NCBI RefSeq assembly: GCF_006538745.1
Contig: NZ_BJLR01000029.1
Location: forward strand, 1 to 49,569
Reading direction: 5' to 3'
Source: Cellulomonas cellasea
GTDB lineage: Bacteria; Actinomycetota; Actinomycetes; Actinomycetales; Cellulomonadaceae
Length of the DNA stretch: 49,569 nucleotides
Shown here piece after piece: positions 15,152-24,291 of the stretch (its first letter is position 1; each line of letters starts with the position of its first letter). A program made the position numbers and the translations under genes. Below the pieces are notes generated by a model. It did not search any database, was not told where the DNA came from, and worked only from the letters and a program-made list of their open reading frames with translations.

Positions 15152-16480
15152 TCAGAGGGCGGGAGCGAGCTGGTGCGCGTCCTCGCTGCGCGTGGTGCGC
15201 AGGTCGAACAGGGCGTAGGCGGCGACGACCGCGAGGCACGCCGCGGGGACGACGAAGCCGAGCGACGTGCGCCCGGAGGCGTCCATGACCGCGCCCTGGA
15301 CCATCGGCAGCAGCGCGCCGCCGAGGATCGCCATGACGAGGCCGGCGGCGCCGAACTTGGCGTCGTCGCCGAGCCCACGCAGCGCGACGCCGTAGATCGT
15401 CGGGAACATCAGGGACAGCGCCGCGGAGATCGCCACGACCGCGATGAGGCCGACGATGTTGAGCGCGACGACGGAGACGAGGCAGCAGACGACGCCGAAC
15501 ACGGCCATCACGAGCAGCAGCATCGCGGGCCGGAAGATCCCGAGCAGGTACACCATGACGAACCGGGCGACGAGGAACACCAGGAGGCTCGCCTGCAGGA
15601 ACCAGCCGGCCTCGTGCGGCTCGAAGCCGACGACGTCCTGGGCGTAGATGATCGTGAACGTCCACGCGCACGTCTGCGCCGCCACGTTGAAGAACTGCGC
15701 GATCACACCGAAGCGGTAGTGCCGGTTGCGCCACAGGCGCCGGCCGACGCCCTTGCGGGGCAGCGCGTCCGCGTCCTCCTCGACGGGCACGCTCATCTTC
15801 CGGAAGGCGATGAGCAACCAGATGAGCACGAGCACCGCCGCGATGCCGACGTACGGACCCAGCACGAGGCCGAGGTCCTGCTCCTGGCTCGCCCGGATCT
15901 CGTCGGGCGTCATGATCACCTTGGCGGCCTCGGACGTCAGCGCCGGCAGGATCAGCACCGCGCCGAGCAGGACCCCGACGTTCGCGCCGACGGGGTTGAA
16001 GGCCTGCGCGAGGTTGAGCCGCTGCGTCGCGCTGCGCTCGGAACCCATCGCGATGACGAACGGGTTCGCCGACGTCTCGAGGATCGACAGCCCGGCGGCG
16101 AGCACGAAGAGCGAGACGAGGAAGAACTCGTACACCAGGGCCTGGCTCGCAGGCACGAAGAGGAACCCGCCCACGGCGGCGAGCCCGAGCCCGGTCAGCA
16201 CCCCGGCCTTGTAGCCGTACCGCCGGTTGATGAACGCGGCGGGCAGCGCGAGCAGGAAGTACGCGCCGTAGTACGCGAACTGCACGAGCGACGCCTGGAA
16301 GTTCGACATGTCGAAGATGCTCCGGAACACCCCGACGAGGACGTCCGTGAGGTTCGCCGCCGCGCCCCAGGCCGCGAAGCACAGCAGCAGGAGGAAGAAC
16401 GGGACCCGAAGCCGACGATCGACCAGAGGCGCCTTCGCGCTCTCGGCACCTTGCGGTGCGACCGCTGCCGGAGTGGCCAC
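15152..16480 (-). CDS. MFS sugar transporter, FucP/GluP family
   Basis: A roughly 442-residue membrane protein with about twelve helices. Family motifs of the L-fucose/glucose:H+ symporters are clear: FQASLVQFAYYGAYFLLALPAA, INRRYGYKAGVLTGLGLAAVG, ETSANPFVIAMG and RLNLAQAFNPVGANVGVLLG. It imports a sugar with protons; fucose, glucose/galactose and others are known in the family. The GTG at 16480 gives about 10 bases from GGGGGAG; a GTG at 16489 is only one base from it. It leads a two-gene operon with the sugar-binding lipoprotein 14 bases downstream. Confidence 0.88.
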   Translation of the reverse strand: MATPAAVAPQGAESAKAPLVDRRLRVPFFLLLLCFAAWGAAANLTDVLVGVFRSIFDMSNFQASLVQFAYYGAYFLLALPAAFINRRYGYKAGVLTGLGLAAVGGFLFVPASQALVYEFFLVSLFVLAAGLSILETSANPFVIAMGSERSATQRLNLAQAFNPVGANVGVLLGAVLILPALTSEAAKVIMTPDEIRASQEQDLGLVLGPYVGIAAVLVLIWLLIAFRKMSVPVEEDADALPRKGVGRRLWRNRHYRFGVIAQFFNVAAQTCAWTFTIIYAQDVVGFEPHEAGWFLQASLLVFLVARFVMVYLLGIFRPAMLLLVMAVFGVVCCLVSVVALNIVGLIAVVAISAALSLMFPTIYGVALRGLGDDAKFGAAGLVMAILGGALLPMVQGAVMDASGRTSLGFVVPAACLAVVAAYALFDLRTTRSEDAHQLAPAL

Positions 16481-16612
16481 GGCGATCACTCTCCCCCGTC
16501 GGCGTGATCGTGCTCTGAGGCGAACATATGCCCGGATCGCCCGGAGCGACACCGGCCGCGGCCCCGAGGGCGCCGAGCCGCGCGGGACCGCCCCGAGGTG
16601 CAGGATGGCGAC

Positions 16613-18160
16613 GTGCTGCTCGCCGACGTCGCCGCCACGTCCACGGCCCTCGCCGCGACCCGCTCGCGCCTGGGGAAGCGCGCGCTGCTCGTGGACCTGC
16701 TCCGCCGGACAGCACCGGCGGAGGTGCCGGTCGTCGCGCGCTACCTTGCCGGGGAGCTGCGCCAGCGCCGCACCGGGCTCGGCTGGCGCTCCCTCGCGTC
16801 GCTGCCGGCCCCCGCCGCGGAACCGACGCTCGAGGTCACCGCGGTCGACGCCGCGTTCGAGGAGATGGCGGGCCTGTCGGGGCCGGGGTCGACGACGGCC
16901 CGCACCGCGCTCGCGTCGGAGCTGTTCGCGGCGGCGACCGAGCCCGAGCAGCGCCTGCTGCGCGGCCTCGTCTCGGGCGACCTGCGGCAGGGGGCGCTCG
17001 ACGCGCTGCTGCTGGACGCGGTCGCGGACGCCGCCGGGGTCCCGCCCGAGGCGGTCCGCCGCGCGGCGATGCTCGCGGGCAGCACCGAGCCGGTCGCGGC
17101 GGCGGCGCTGGGGGCCGGGTCTCCCGAGGAGGCGCTCGCCGCGCTCGGCGGGTTCGGGCTCGCGGTCGGGCGGCCCGTGCGCCCGATGCTCGCGGCCTCG
17201 GCGCCCGACGTGCCCGCCGCCGTCGCGGGCTTCGACGGCCGGCCCGTCGTGGTCGACGCCAAGCTCGACGGGATCCGCGTCCAGGTGCACCGCGACGGGG
17301 ACGAGGTCCGGGTGTTCACGCGCAGCCTCGACGACATCACCGCGCGCGTGCCCGAGCTCGTCGCGGTCGCCCGCACGCTCCCGGTCCGCACGGTGGTGCT
17401 CGACGGGGAGGCGCTCGCGCTCGACGCGACGGGCCGCCCGCGACCGTTCCAGGAGACCGCGTCGCGCAGCGCGACCCGGGACGCCGAGCTCGCCGCCGAG
17501 GTCGAGCTGCGCCCGTTCTTCTTCGACGTCCTGCACGTCGACGGCCGGGACCTGCTCGACGCCCCGCTCGTGGAGCGCCTCGAGGTGCTCGACGCCGTCG
17601 CGGGGGCGCACGTCGTCGAGCGCGTCGTCGCGCAGGACACCGAGGCCGCGCAGGCCGCGTTCACCGGCTGGGTCGCCGCCGGGCAGGAGGGCGTCCTCGT
17701 CAAGGACCTCGGTGCGCCGTACGAGGCGGGCCGTCGCGGGTCCGCGTGGGTCAAGGTCAAGCCCCGTCACACGCTTGACCTCGTCGTGCTCGCGGTCGAG
17801 CGGGGTTCGGGCCGGCGCAGCGGGCTGCTGTCGAACATCCACCTCGGCGCGCGCGACGGGTCGGGCGGGTTCGTGATGCTCGGCAAGACGTTCAAGGGCA
17901 TGACCGACGAGATGCTCGCGTGGCAGACGCAACGGTTCGGCGAGCTCGCGGTCGAGGACGACGGGTGGACCGTGCGGCTGCGGCCCGAGCAGGTCGTCGA
18001 GGTCGCGTTCGACGGCCTGCAGCGCTCGACCCGCTACCCCGGCGGGCTCGCGCTGCGGTTCGCCCGCGTCGTCCGCTACCGCGACGACAAGACGGCGGGC
18101 GACGCGGACACGATCGACACGGTGCGGGCCTTGGCGGTCCCCGGGGGCGACGGCGCGTGA
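16613..18160 (+). CDS. lig: ATP-dependent DNA ligase
   Basis: A 515-residue ligase of the actinobacterial LigB / archaeal type. The N-terminal DNA-binding domain (about 1-200) precedes the adenylation domain. Motif I is [13 protein letters not shown], with the nucleophilic lysine in KLDG. Motif III is [12 protein letters not shown] is EGVLVKDL and V is WVKVKP. The OB-fold ends with [25 protein letters not shown]. Motif I begins DAK rather than the common EYK. The GTG at 16613 gives the family start [26 protein letters not shown] lies six bases before it. Overlaps the next gene by 4 bp. Confidence 0.92.
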   Translation: MLLADVAATSTALAATRSRLGKRALLVDLLRRTAPAEVPVVARYLAGELRQRRTGLGWRSLASLPAPAAEPTLEVTAVDAAFEEMAGLSGPGSTTARTALASELFAAATEPEQRLLRGLVSGDLRQGALDALLLDAVADAAGVPPEAVRRAAMLAGSTEPVAAAALGAGSPEEALAALGGFGLAVGRPVRPMLAASAPDVPAAVAGFDGRPVVVDAKLDGIRVQVHRDGDEVRVFTRSLDDITARVPELVAVARTLPVRTVVLDGEALALDATGRPRPFQETASRSATRDAELAAEVELRPFFFDVLHVDGRDLLDAPLVERLEVLDAVAGAHVVERVVAQDTEAAQAAFTGWVAAGQEGVLVKDLGAPYEAGRRGSAWVKVKPRHTLDLVVLAVERGSGRRSGLLSNIHLGARDGSGGFVMLGKTFKGMTDEMLAWQTQRFGELAVEDDGWTVRLRPEQVVEVAFDGLQRSTRYPGGLALRFARVVRYRDDKTAGDADTIDTVRALAVPGGDGA

Positions 18161-18810
18161 CGGCGACGGGCAGGCCTGCCGTGCCCGGCCACGTCGTGCT
18201 GCTCGGCGACTCGGTGCTCGACAACGGCGCGTACGTCCCGGGCGAGCCGGACGTCGTCGCGCAGCTGCGGGCGGAGCTCGGGCCGGCGTGGGCGGCGACG
18301 TTGCTCGCGGTGGACGGCGACGTGGTGGACGGCGTCGCTCGTCAGCTGCGGGGCCTGCCGGGCGGCGCGACGCACCTCGTCGTGAGCGTGGGCGGCAACG
18401 ACGCGCTGGGCTCCGCGTACCTCCTCGGGGCCGGCGTCACGTCGGTGGCCGCCGGGGTGGAGCTGCTCGCGGGCGCCCAGGCCGAGCTCGCCGAGCGGTA
18501 CGACGCGATGCTCGACGTCGTGCTCGCGACGGGACTGCCGACCGCGGTGTGCACGATCTACGACACGCGCCTCGCGGAGCCGAGCCACGCCGTGGTGCGC
18601 GGCGCCCTCGCGCTGTTCAACGACGTGATCACGCGCGCCGCCTTCGCCCGCGGGGTCGGCGTGCTCGACCTGCGTCTGGTGTGCGCGCAGGACGCCGACT
18701 TCGCGAACCCGATCGAGCCGTCGGCGCACGGGGGGCGCAAGATCGCCCGGGCGGTCGCGGCGTGGCTCGAGCCCGACCGACCGGCCACGCGCTCGACGAT
18801 CGTCGTCTGA
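18157..18810 (+). CDS. SGNH/GDSL-family hydrolase
   Basis: A 217-residue esterase-like protein. Block I is [14 protein letters not shown] (nucleophile S in GDSV). GGND is block III, and [12 protein letters not shown] carries the C-terminal His in the IEPSAHGG context of the family. No signal peptide, so cytoplasmic. The GTG at 18157 overlaps the ligase stop (GTGA), giving translational coupling. A coupled ligase and SGNH hydrolase has no obvious shared pathway. Natural substrate unknown. Confidence 0.85.
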   Translation: MTATGRPAVPGHVVLLGDSVLDNGAYVPGEPDVVAQLRAELGPAWAATLLAVDGDVVDGVARQLRGLPGGATHLVVSVGGNDALGSAYLLGAGVTSVAAGVELLAGAQAELAERYDAMLDVVLATGLPTAVCTIYDTRLAEPSHAVVRGALALFNDVITRAAFARGVGVLDLRLVCAQDADFANPIEPSAHGGRKIARAVAAWLEPDRPATRSTIVV

Positions 18811-18867
18811 CCGGGCGGTCCACTCCCGGCGCCGGGGCGGACCCCGTTCGCGGTGGGCGGTGCTCGC

Positions 18868-19851
18868 TCACGCCAGGTCGAACGTCGCGACGACCGGCGC
18901 GTGGTCCGACTCGGGGTACTTGCGGTCGACCGCGAACGCCGCCGACTCGTCGTGCAGCACCTCGTTGTGGATCTCCGAGCCGCGGTAGTGCTCGAGCAGG
19001 TTCCGCGTCACGAGCATGTGGTCGAGCATCTGCCCGCGCCCCTGGTGGTACAGCGTCACGCGCGAGGACTCGGGGACGGTGTTCTCGATCGGGACGAGGA
19101 CCCGGTGCACGAGCTCGGGGTTGCCGGTGTCCTCGACGTTGCCGCGCACGGCGAGCACCGACACCTCGTCGGGCCCGGCGTTGAAGTCGCCGGCGACCAC
19201 GACCCGCGCGCCGGGGTCCGCGTCGAGGACCTGGTCGACGAGCCGGCGCGTCTCGAGCGCCTGCGCCATGCGCTTCATGGCCGACAGGAACGACCCCTCG
19301 GCCCAGCCGTCCGCGGTGCGCCACGTGAAGCTGTCGACGCGCTGACCCGGGATGTCGGTCGCGAGCTTGGACTTCCAGTGCACGTCCACGACGTGCAGGG
19401 CTGTGCCGTCGGGCAGCTGCAGGACGACGTGCAGGATCGGGCGCTCGATCCCGACGACGACGGCGGCCGCGTCGGGCGGCACGGCCGTCAGGCGCCGGTA
19501 CGTCAGCGGCGCGACGAGGTCGTTGCGCAGCTGCTCGACGGCGAGCACGGGCAGGTGGCTGACCACGACGAGGTTGCGCTCGTCGAACACCTCGCCGCCC
19601 TGCGTGCGGGTGCTCGTCATGGTGGCGCCCTCGAGCGCGGTGCCGCGGAGCAGCTCGGTGAGGGCGTGCAGCCCGCGCGGCTGCCTGTCGCGCTCCTGGC
19701 CGTTGACCTCCTGGAGGCACAGGACGTCCGCCCGCAGCCGGGCGATCTGCGGGCGCATGAGGAGGACCCGTTCGGCGAGCGACGGGCGCGCGCCGGGCGG
19801 CGTCTCGTCGAGGTTCTCGACGTTGAAGGTCGCGATGCGGAGCTCGGCCAT
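18868..19851 (-). CDS. Endonuclease/exonuclease/phosphatase (EEP) family protein
   Basis: A 327-residue EEP-fold hydrolase. Motifs in order: LRIATFNVENL, DVLCLQEVN, ERNLVVVSHLPV, HVVDVHWKSK, VVVAGDFNAGPD, GQMLDHMLVTRNL and the C-terminal SDHAPVVATFDL. All metal and catalytic residues (N, E, D/N, D/H) are present. VHWKSK is typical of nuclease-like rather than inositol-phosphatase members. No signal peptide or membrane segment. GGGAG precedes the ATG at 19851. Role unknown; DNA/RNA or phosphodiester hydrolysis is likely. Confidence 0.87.
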   Translation of the reverse strand: MAELRIATFNVENLDETPPGARPSLAERVLLMRPQIARLRADVLCLQEVNGQERDRQPRGLHALTELLRGTALEGATMTSTRTQGGEVFDERNLVVVSHLPVLAVEQLRNDLVAPLTYRRLTAVPPDAAAVVVGIERPILHVVLQLPDGTALHVVDVHWKSKLATDIPGQRVDSFTWRTADGWAEGSFLSAMKRMAQALETRRLVDQVLDADPGARVVVAGDFNAGPDEVSVLAVRGNVEDTGNPELVHRVLVPIENTVPESSRVTLYHQGRGQMLDHMLVTRNLLEHYRGSEIHNEVLHDESAAFAVDRKYPESDHAPVVATFDLA

Positions 19852-20217
19852 GACGCACTCCCGGTCCGGGTCGGCGCACCCGGGTCGCGCTGGCTGGTCG
19901 TCGCGTCGCCGTCGCGGCGTCGGCTCCCCCGCCCGTCGGGGTCGCACCACCGGAGGAGAGCCCGCGACCGTCCGGTGATACGCCCAGCCGAGAGCGACCC
20001 GGGCATCACCCGTCGGGACGGTCCCCCACGACCTCGCGACGGGTTCCCCGGGGCCTCTCACGTACGTCTCCTACCCCCCGCTAGTGCGGGAGCGCGACCA
20101 CTCGGTAAGGATGTCGATACCGTTTTACAAAAATCGTTCTCCACCTCTGTACGCCGCGCTCCGCACCGCTTACGGTGAGGGCGCATCCACCCGGAATCAG
20201 TCGCAAAGGGGCGATAG
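19852..20217. promoter_or_regulatory. Upstream region of the xylanase operon
   Basis: No gene is seen. The part from 20100 is unusually AT-rich for this DNA. It holds CGGTA at 20103-20107 and its inverse TACCG at 20118-20122, TTTACA at 20124-20129, and TACGGT at 20171-20176, a good -10 some 40 bases before the start codon. CGGGAGCGCGACCA at 20087-20100 matches 11 of 14 bases of the CebR operator (TGGGAGCGCTCCCA). Which elements are used is inference. Confidence 0.4.
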
Positions 20218-23200
20218 ATGACGCGTTCACCCGCGCGTTGGACAGCACGAGGGGCGGCTCTGCTCGCCGTGGTCATGGCAGCTGCCGTGGCCCCGGGCGC
20301 GGCAGCCGCCTCGACCACCACCGACCTGGCCGCGGCCGCCGACGAGCCCGTCGTCGTCCTCGGTACCGACTTCGAGGACGGCACCTGGGCCCCGTGGACG
20401 CAGAGCGGCGCGGCGCCGCTCTCGGTCGTCGACGTCGACGGCGGCAAGGCGCTCCTCGTGAGCGGCCGCGCGGCCGACTACGAGGGCATCCAGTCCCCCA
20501 CCGGGCTGCTCGAGCCCGGCGCGTCCTACACGTTCTCGATGCGGGCCCGGCTCGCCGAGGGCACCGAGGGCTCGGCGGGCATCCGGTTCGTCGTCAAGCC
20601 CGACTACACGTGGGTCGGGAACACGACGATGACCGCCGACGCGTGGACGACCGTGACCGGCTCCTTCACGGCGCCCGCGGCGGCCGACCCGGCGACGCTC
20701 CAGGTCTACCTGGGCACCGGCGACCTCGCCGCGCCGTACGACTACCTCGTCGACGACCTCGTCCTGACGGCGGCCGGCGGAGGCGGCGGCGAGCCCGACC
20801 CCGACGTGGTCCCGGGCGGCGCGGTCAACCCCGTGCCGACCCCGGTGACGACCGCGCGCGGCACCGGGAACGTCGCCGCGCTGACGTTCGACGACGGCCC
20901 CAACCCCGGCGAGACCGACGACCTGCTCGACCTCCTCGCCGAGAACGACCTGACCGCGACGTTCTGCGTCATCGGCCAGAACGTCCAGGCCGAGGGCGGC
21001 GCCGCGCTGCTGCGCCGGATCGTCGACGAGGGCCACACGGTCTGCAACCACACGACGACCTACGCCGACATGGGCAGCTGGACGCCCGAGCAGATCCGCG
21101 CGGACCTGGCCCGGAACCTCGCGATCATCCGTGAGGCCGCCGGGGACCCCGAGCTCGAGGTCCCGTACTTCCGCGCGCCGAACGGCAGCTGGGGTGCGAC
21201 CCCGGCCGTCGCCGTCGAGCTCGGCATGCAGCCGCTCGGCCTCGGCAACGTCATCTCCGACTGGGACGGCAACGACCTGTCCGAGGAGACGCTGACCGCG
21301 AACCTGCGCGCAGCCGTCACGCCCGGCGCGGTCGTGCTGGTGCACGACGGCGGCGGCGACCGCGCGAACGGCATCGCAGCCGTCCGCACCGTCCTCGGCG
21401 AGCGCCTCGCGGAGGGCTGGACGTTCACGCTGCCCACGGGCGGCGCCGCTCCGACCGTCACGTCGCTGAGCAGCGACTTCGAGGACGGCCTCGACGGCTG
21501 GGTCCCGCGCGGCGACGCCGACGGCGACCCCACGGTCGAGGTCACCACCACGCAGGCGCACGGCGGCACGCAGGCGGCGCTCGTGACCGGGCGCACGACC
21601 CAGGGCGACGGCATCGGCCGCGACGTCACGGGTCTGCTCACGGCGGGCACGACCTACGACATCAGCGCCTGGGTCCGGTTCGGCGAGGGCGCCCCGACCG
21701 ACGACGTCTGGCTCAGCCTGCAGCGCACGAGCGAGGGCGCGACGACGTACGACACCGTCGCGCAGCTCACGGGCGTGACCTCCGGTGCGTGGCACGAGAT
21801 CCGGGCGACGTACCAGATGCCCGAGGCCGAGTCCGCGTTCCTCTACCTCGAGACCTCCTACCCCGACGGCTCGGCGGCCGACCTCCTGGTCGACGACGTC
21901 GTCATCTCCGCGAAGCAGCCCAGCGAGGTCCAGGACCTCACGCCGCTGCAGGACACGGTCGACTTCCCGGTCGGCGTCGCGATCGACAGCCGCGAGACCA
22001 CCGGCCCCGCGGCCGAGCTGCTCCTGCGGCACTTCGACCAGATCACGGGCGAGAACCACATGAAGCCCGAGGCCTGGTACACGGACGCGCGCGAGTTCCG
22101 CACGCACCCCGAGGCCACGACGCTCATGGAGTTCGCGCAGGAGAACGACGTGCGCGTCTACGGGCACACGCTCGTGTGGCACAGCCAGACCCCGGCGTGG
22201 TTCTTCACGCACGAGGACGGCACGCCGCTCACCACGAGCGAAGCCGACAAGCAGGAGCTGCGGATGCGCATGCGGACGCACATCTTCGACGTCGCCGAGG
22301 CGCTCAGCACCGGCGGCGGCTACGGCCTCTTCGGCAGCGAGACGAACCCGGTCGTCGCGTTCGACGTGGTCAACGAGGTCGTCTCCGACGGCCGCAGCGA
22401 GGAGGACGGGCTGCGCCGCAGCGAGTGGTACCGGGTGCTCGGCGAGGAGTTCATCGACCTCGCGTTCCGGTACGCCGACGAGGCGTTCAACGGCGAGTTC
22501 GCGGTCGAGGGCGAGCGTCCCGTGACGCTCACGATCAACGACTACAACACCGAGCAGGTCGGCAAGCAGCAGCGCCTGCACGCGCTCGTCGAGCGGCTGC
22601 TCGCCCGGGACGTCCCGGTCGACGCGGTCGGCCACCAGTTCCACGTGAGCCTGGCCATGCCGGTCCAGGCCCTCGAGGACGCGATCGTCGCGTTCGACGA
22701 CCTGGGCCTGACGCAGGTCGTCTCGGAGCTCGACGTCACGACGGGCACGCCGGTCACGCAGGCGAGCCTCATCGAGCAGGGCTACTACTACCGCGACGCG
22801 TTCCGGATCTTCCGCGAGCACGCCGAGGACCTGTTCTCGGTGACGGTGTGGGGCCTGACCGACGGTCGCAGCTGGCGCGTCGACTCGGGCGCCCCGCTGC
22901 TGTTCGACGACGCGCTGCAGGCCAAGCCGGCGTACTACGGCGCGGTCGACGGCGAGCTTTCGGCCCGCCAGCGTGCGGCGAACGCGTTCCGTGGGGACGT
23001 CGCCGTCGCCGCGGGCGCCACGGGCGCGGTCGAGTGGCGGCAGCTGCCGCTGCAGACGGTCGAGGACGTCGCCGGCTTCTCGGTGCGCTGGGAGGCCGAC
23101 CACCTGTCGGTCTACGCCCGGGTCACCGACGCCACCGTCGACGCGTCCGACGCGGTCACGTTCGTCGTCGGCGAGGAGTCGTACACCGTCGGGCGCAACG

Positions 23201-24291
23201 GCGAGGCCGAGGTCGAGGCCGTCGTCGAGGCGGTCGACGGCGGGTACGCGGTCGTCGCGCACCTGCCCCGCACCTCGGCCGAGGGCGACCAGGTGAGCTT
23301 CGACGTCCGGGTCACCGACGGCGAGAGCAGCGCGGCGTGGAACCAGCCGGGCGTGCTCGGGACGCTCACGCTCGTCGAGGCCCTGTCCACCACCCAGGTG
23401 GTCGAGGCCGCGGGGGCTCCCGTGATCGACGGCCAGGTCGACGCCGCGTGGGCGTCGGCGAACGCCGTCACGACCGACAAGCAGATCGAGGGCGAGGGCG
23501 GCGCGACCGCGAACGTGCGGACGCTCTGGCGCGAGAACACCCTCTACGTGCTCGCCGAGGTCACGGACCCGACGCTCGACGCCACGGGCTCCGACCCGTG
23601 GGTCCAGGACTCGCTCGAGATCTTCCTCGACGCGGGCAACGTCAAGAACGGCCCCTACCGCTACGACGACACGCAGATCCGCATCAGCTACCTCAACGAG
23701 GCGTCGTTCGGGACGGGTGACGAGGCGTTCCAGCAGAACCGCCTCGTGAGCCAGACCAGCACGGTCGCGGGCGGCTACGTCGTCGAGGCGTCGATCAGCC
23801 TGCTCGAGGCTGGCGGCGTGGGGACGTTCCACGGCCTGGACTTCCAGGTCAACGACGCGACGGCCGGCGCGCGCACCGCGGTGCGGGCGTGGGCGGACCC
23901 GACGGGTCGCGGCTACCAGAGCACGGCCCGCTGGGGCGTCGCCGAGCTCGTCCCCGCGGTCGTCGTCCCCGAGCCCGACCCGAGCGTCACCGCGGACCGG
24001 AAGGTCCGGGCCGGCGACCAGCTCGAGGTCACGCTCGAGGGCTACCTCCCGAGCAGCACGGTCGACCTCGTGCTCGAGCGGCGTATCGGGCGCTGGGTCG
24101 TCGCACGCGTCGACCTCGGCGACGTCACGGTCGGCGCGGACGGCTCCGCGACGACCGAGGTGCGGGTCCCGCGCGGGGTCCTGCCGGGCAAGTACACGCT
24201 GCGCGGCACCTCCGGCGAGGTCACGGCCGACACCACGGTGACGGTCCAGCTCGCCAAGCCGTCCTGGTGGTGGGGGTGGTGGCCGTTCTGA
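20218..24291 (+). CDS. Secreted multidomain CE4 deacetylase / GH10 endo-xylanase with CBM9 modules
   Basis: A 1357-residue exported enzyme. Order: signal peptide (1-31), CBM4/9/22-like module (about 45-185), Gly/Pro linker, CE4 NodB deacetylase (about 215-405), second CBM4/9/22-like module (about 412-565), GH10 xylanase (about 575-912), a CBM9-like module (about 918-1055), CBM9 (about 1060-1245) and a beta domain ending in a tryptophan-rich tail (1349-1357). CE4 residues: D225/D226 in TFDDGPNP, H273 and H278, R319 in RAPNGSW, H376 in LVHDG. GH10 residues: acid/base E720 in FDVVNEV, nucleophile E837 in VSELDV. It would deacetylate and cut acetyl-xylan. AAAGGGG precedes the ATG. Organisation resembles Cellulomonas xylanases. 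Confidence 0.93.
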   Translation: MTRSPARWTARGAALLAVVMAAAVAPGAAAASTTTDLAAAADEPVVVLGTDFEDGTWAPWTQSGAAPLSVVDVDGGKALLVSGRAADYEGIQSPTGLLEPGASYTFSMRARLAEGTEGSAGIRFVVKPDYTWVGNTTMTADAWTTVTGSFTAPAAADPATLQVYLGTGDLAAPYDYLVDDLVLTAAGGGGGEPDPDVVPGGAVNPVPTPVTTARGTGNVAALTFDDGPNPGETDDLLDLLAENDLTATFCVIGQNVQAEGGAALLRRIVDEGHTVCNHTTTYADMGSWTPEQIRADLARNLAIIREAAGDPELEVPYFRAPNGSWGATPAVAVELGMQPLGLGNVISDWDGNDLSEETLTANLRAAVTPGAVVLVHDGGGDRANGIAAVRTVLGERLAEGWTFTLPTGGAAPTVTSLSSDFEDGLDGWVPRGDADGDPTVEVTTTQAHGGTQAALVTGRTTQGDGIGRDVTGLLTAGTTYDISAWVRFGEGAPTDDVWLSLQRTSEGATTYDTVAQLTGVTSGAWHEIRATYQMPEAESAFLYLETSYPDGSAADLLVDDVVISAKQPSEVQDLTPLQDTVDFPVGVAIDSRETTGPAAELLLRHFDQITGENHMKPEAWYTDAREFRTHPEATTLMEFAQENDVRVYGHTLVWHSQTPAWFFTHEDGTPLTTSEADKQELRMRMRTHIFDVAEALSTGGGYGLFGSETNPVVAFDVVNEVVSDGRSEEDGLRRSEWYRVLGEEFIDLAFRYADEAFNGEFAVEGERPVTLTINDYNTEQVGKQQRLHALVERLLARDVPVDAVGHQFHVSLAMPVQALEDAIVAFDDLGLTQVVSELDVTTGTPVTQASLIEQGYYYRDAFRIFREHAEDLFSVTVWGLTDGRSWRVDSGAPLLFDDALQAKPAYYGAVDGELSARQRAANAFRGDVAVAAGATGAVEWRQLPLQTVEDVAGFSVRWEADHLSVYARVTDATVDASDAVTFVVGEESYTVGRNGEAEVEAVVEAVDGGYAVVAHLPRTSAEGDQVSFDVRVTDGESSAAWNQPGVLGTLTLVEALSTTQVVEAAGAPVIDGQVDAAWASANAVTTDKQIEGEGGATANVRTLWRENTLYVLAEVTDPTLDATGSDPWVQDSLEIFLDAGNVKNGPYRYDDTQIRISYLNEASFGTGDEAFQQNRLVSQTSTVAGGYVVEASISLLEAGGVGTFHGLDFQVNDATAGARTAVRAWADPTGRGYQSTARWGVAELVPAVVVPEPDPSVTADRKVRAGDQLEVTLEGYLPSSTVDLVLERRIGRWVVARVDLGDVTVGADGSATTEVRVPRGVLPGKYTLRGTSGEVTADTTVTVQLAKPSWWWGWWPF

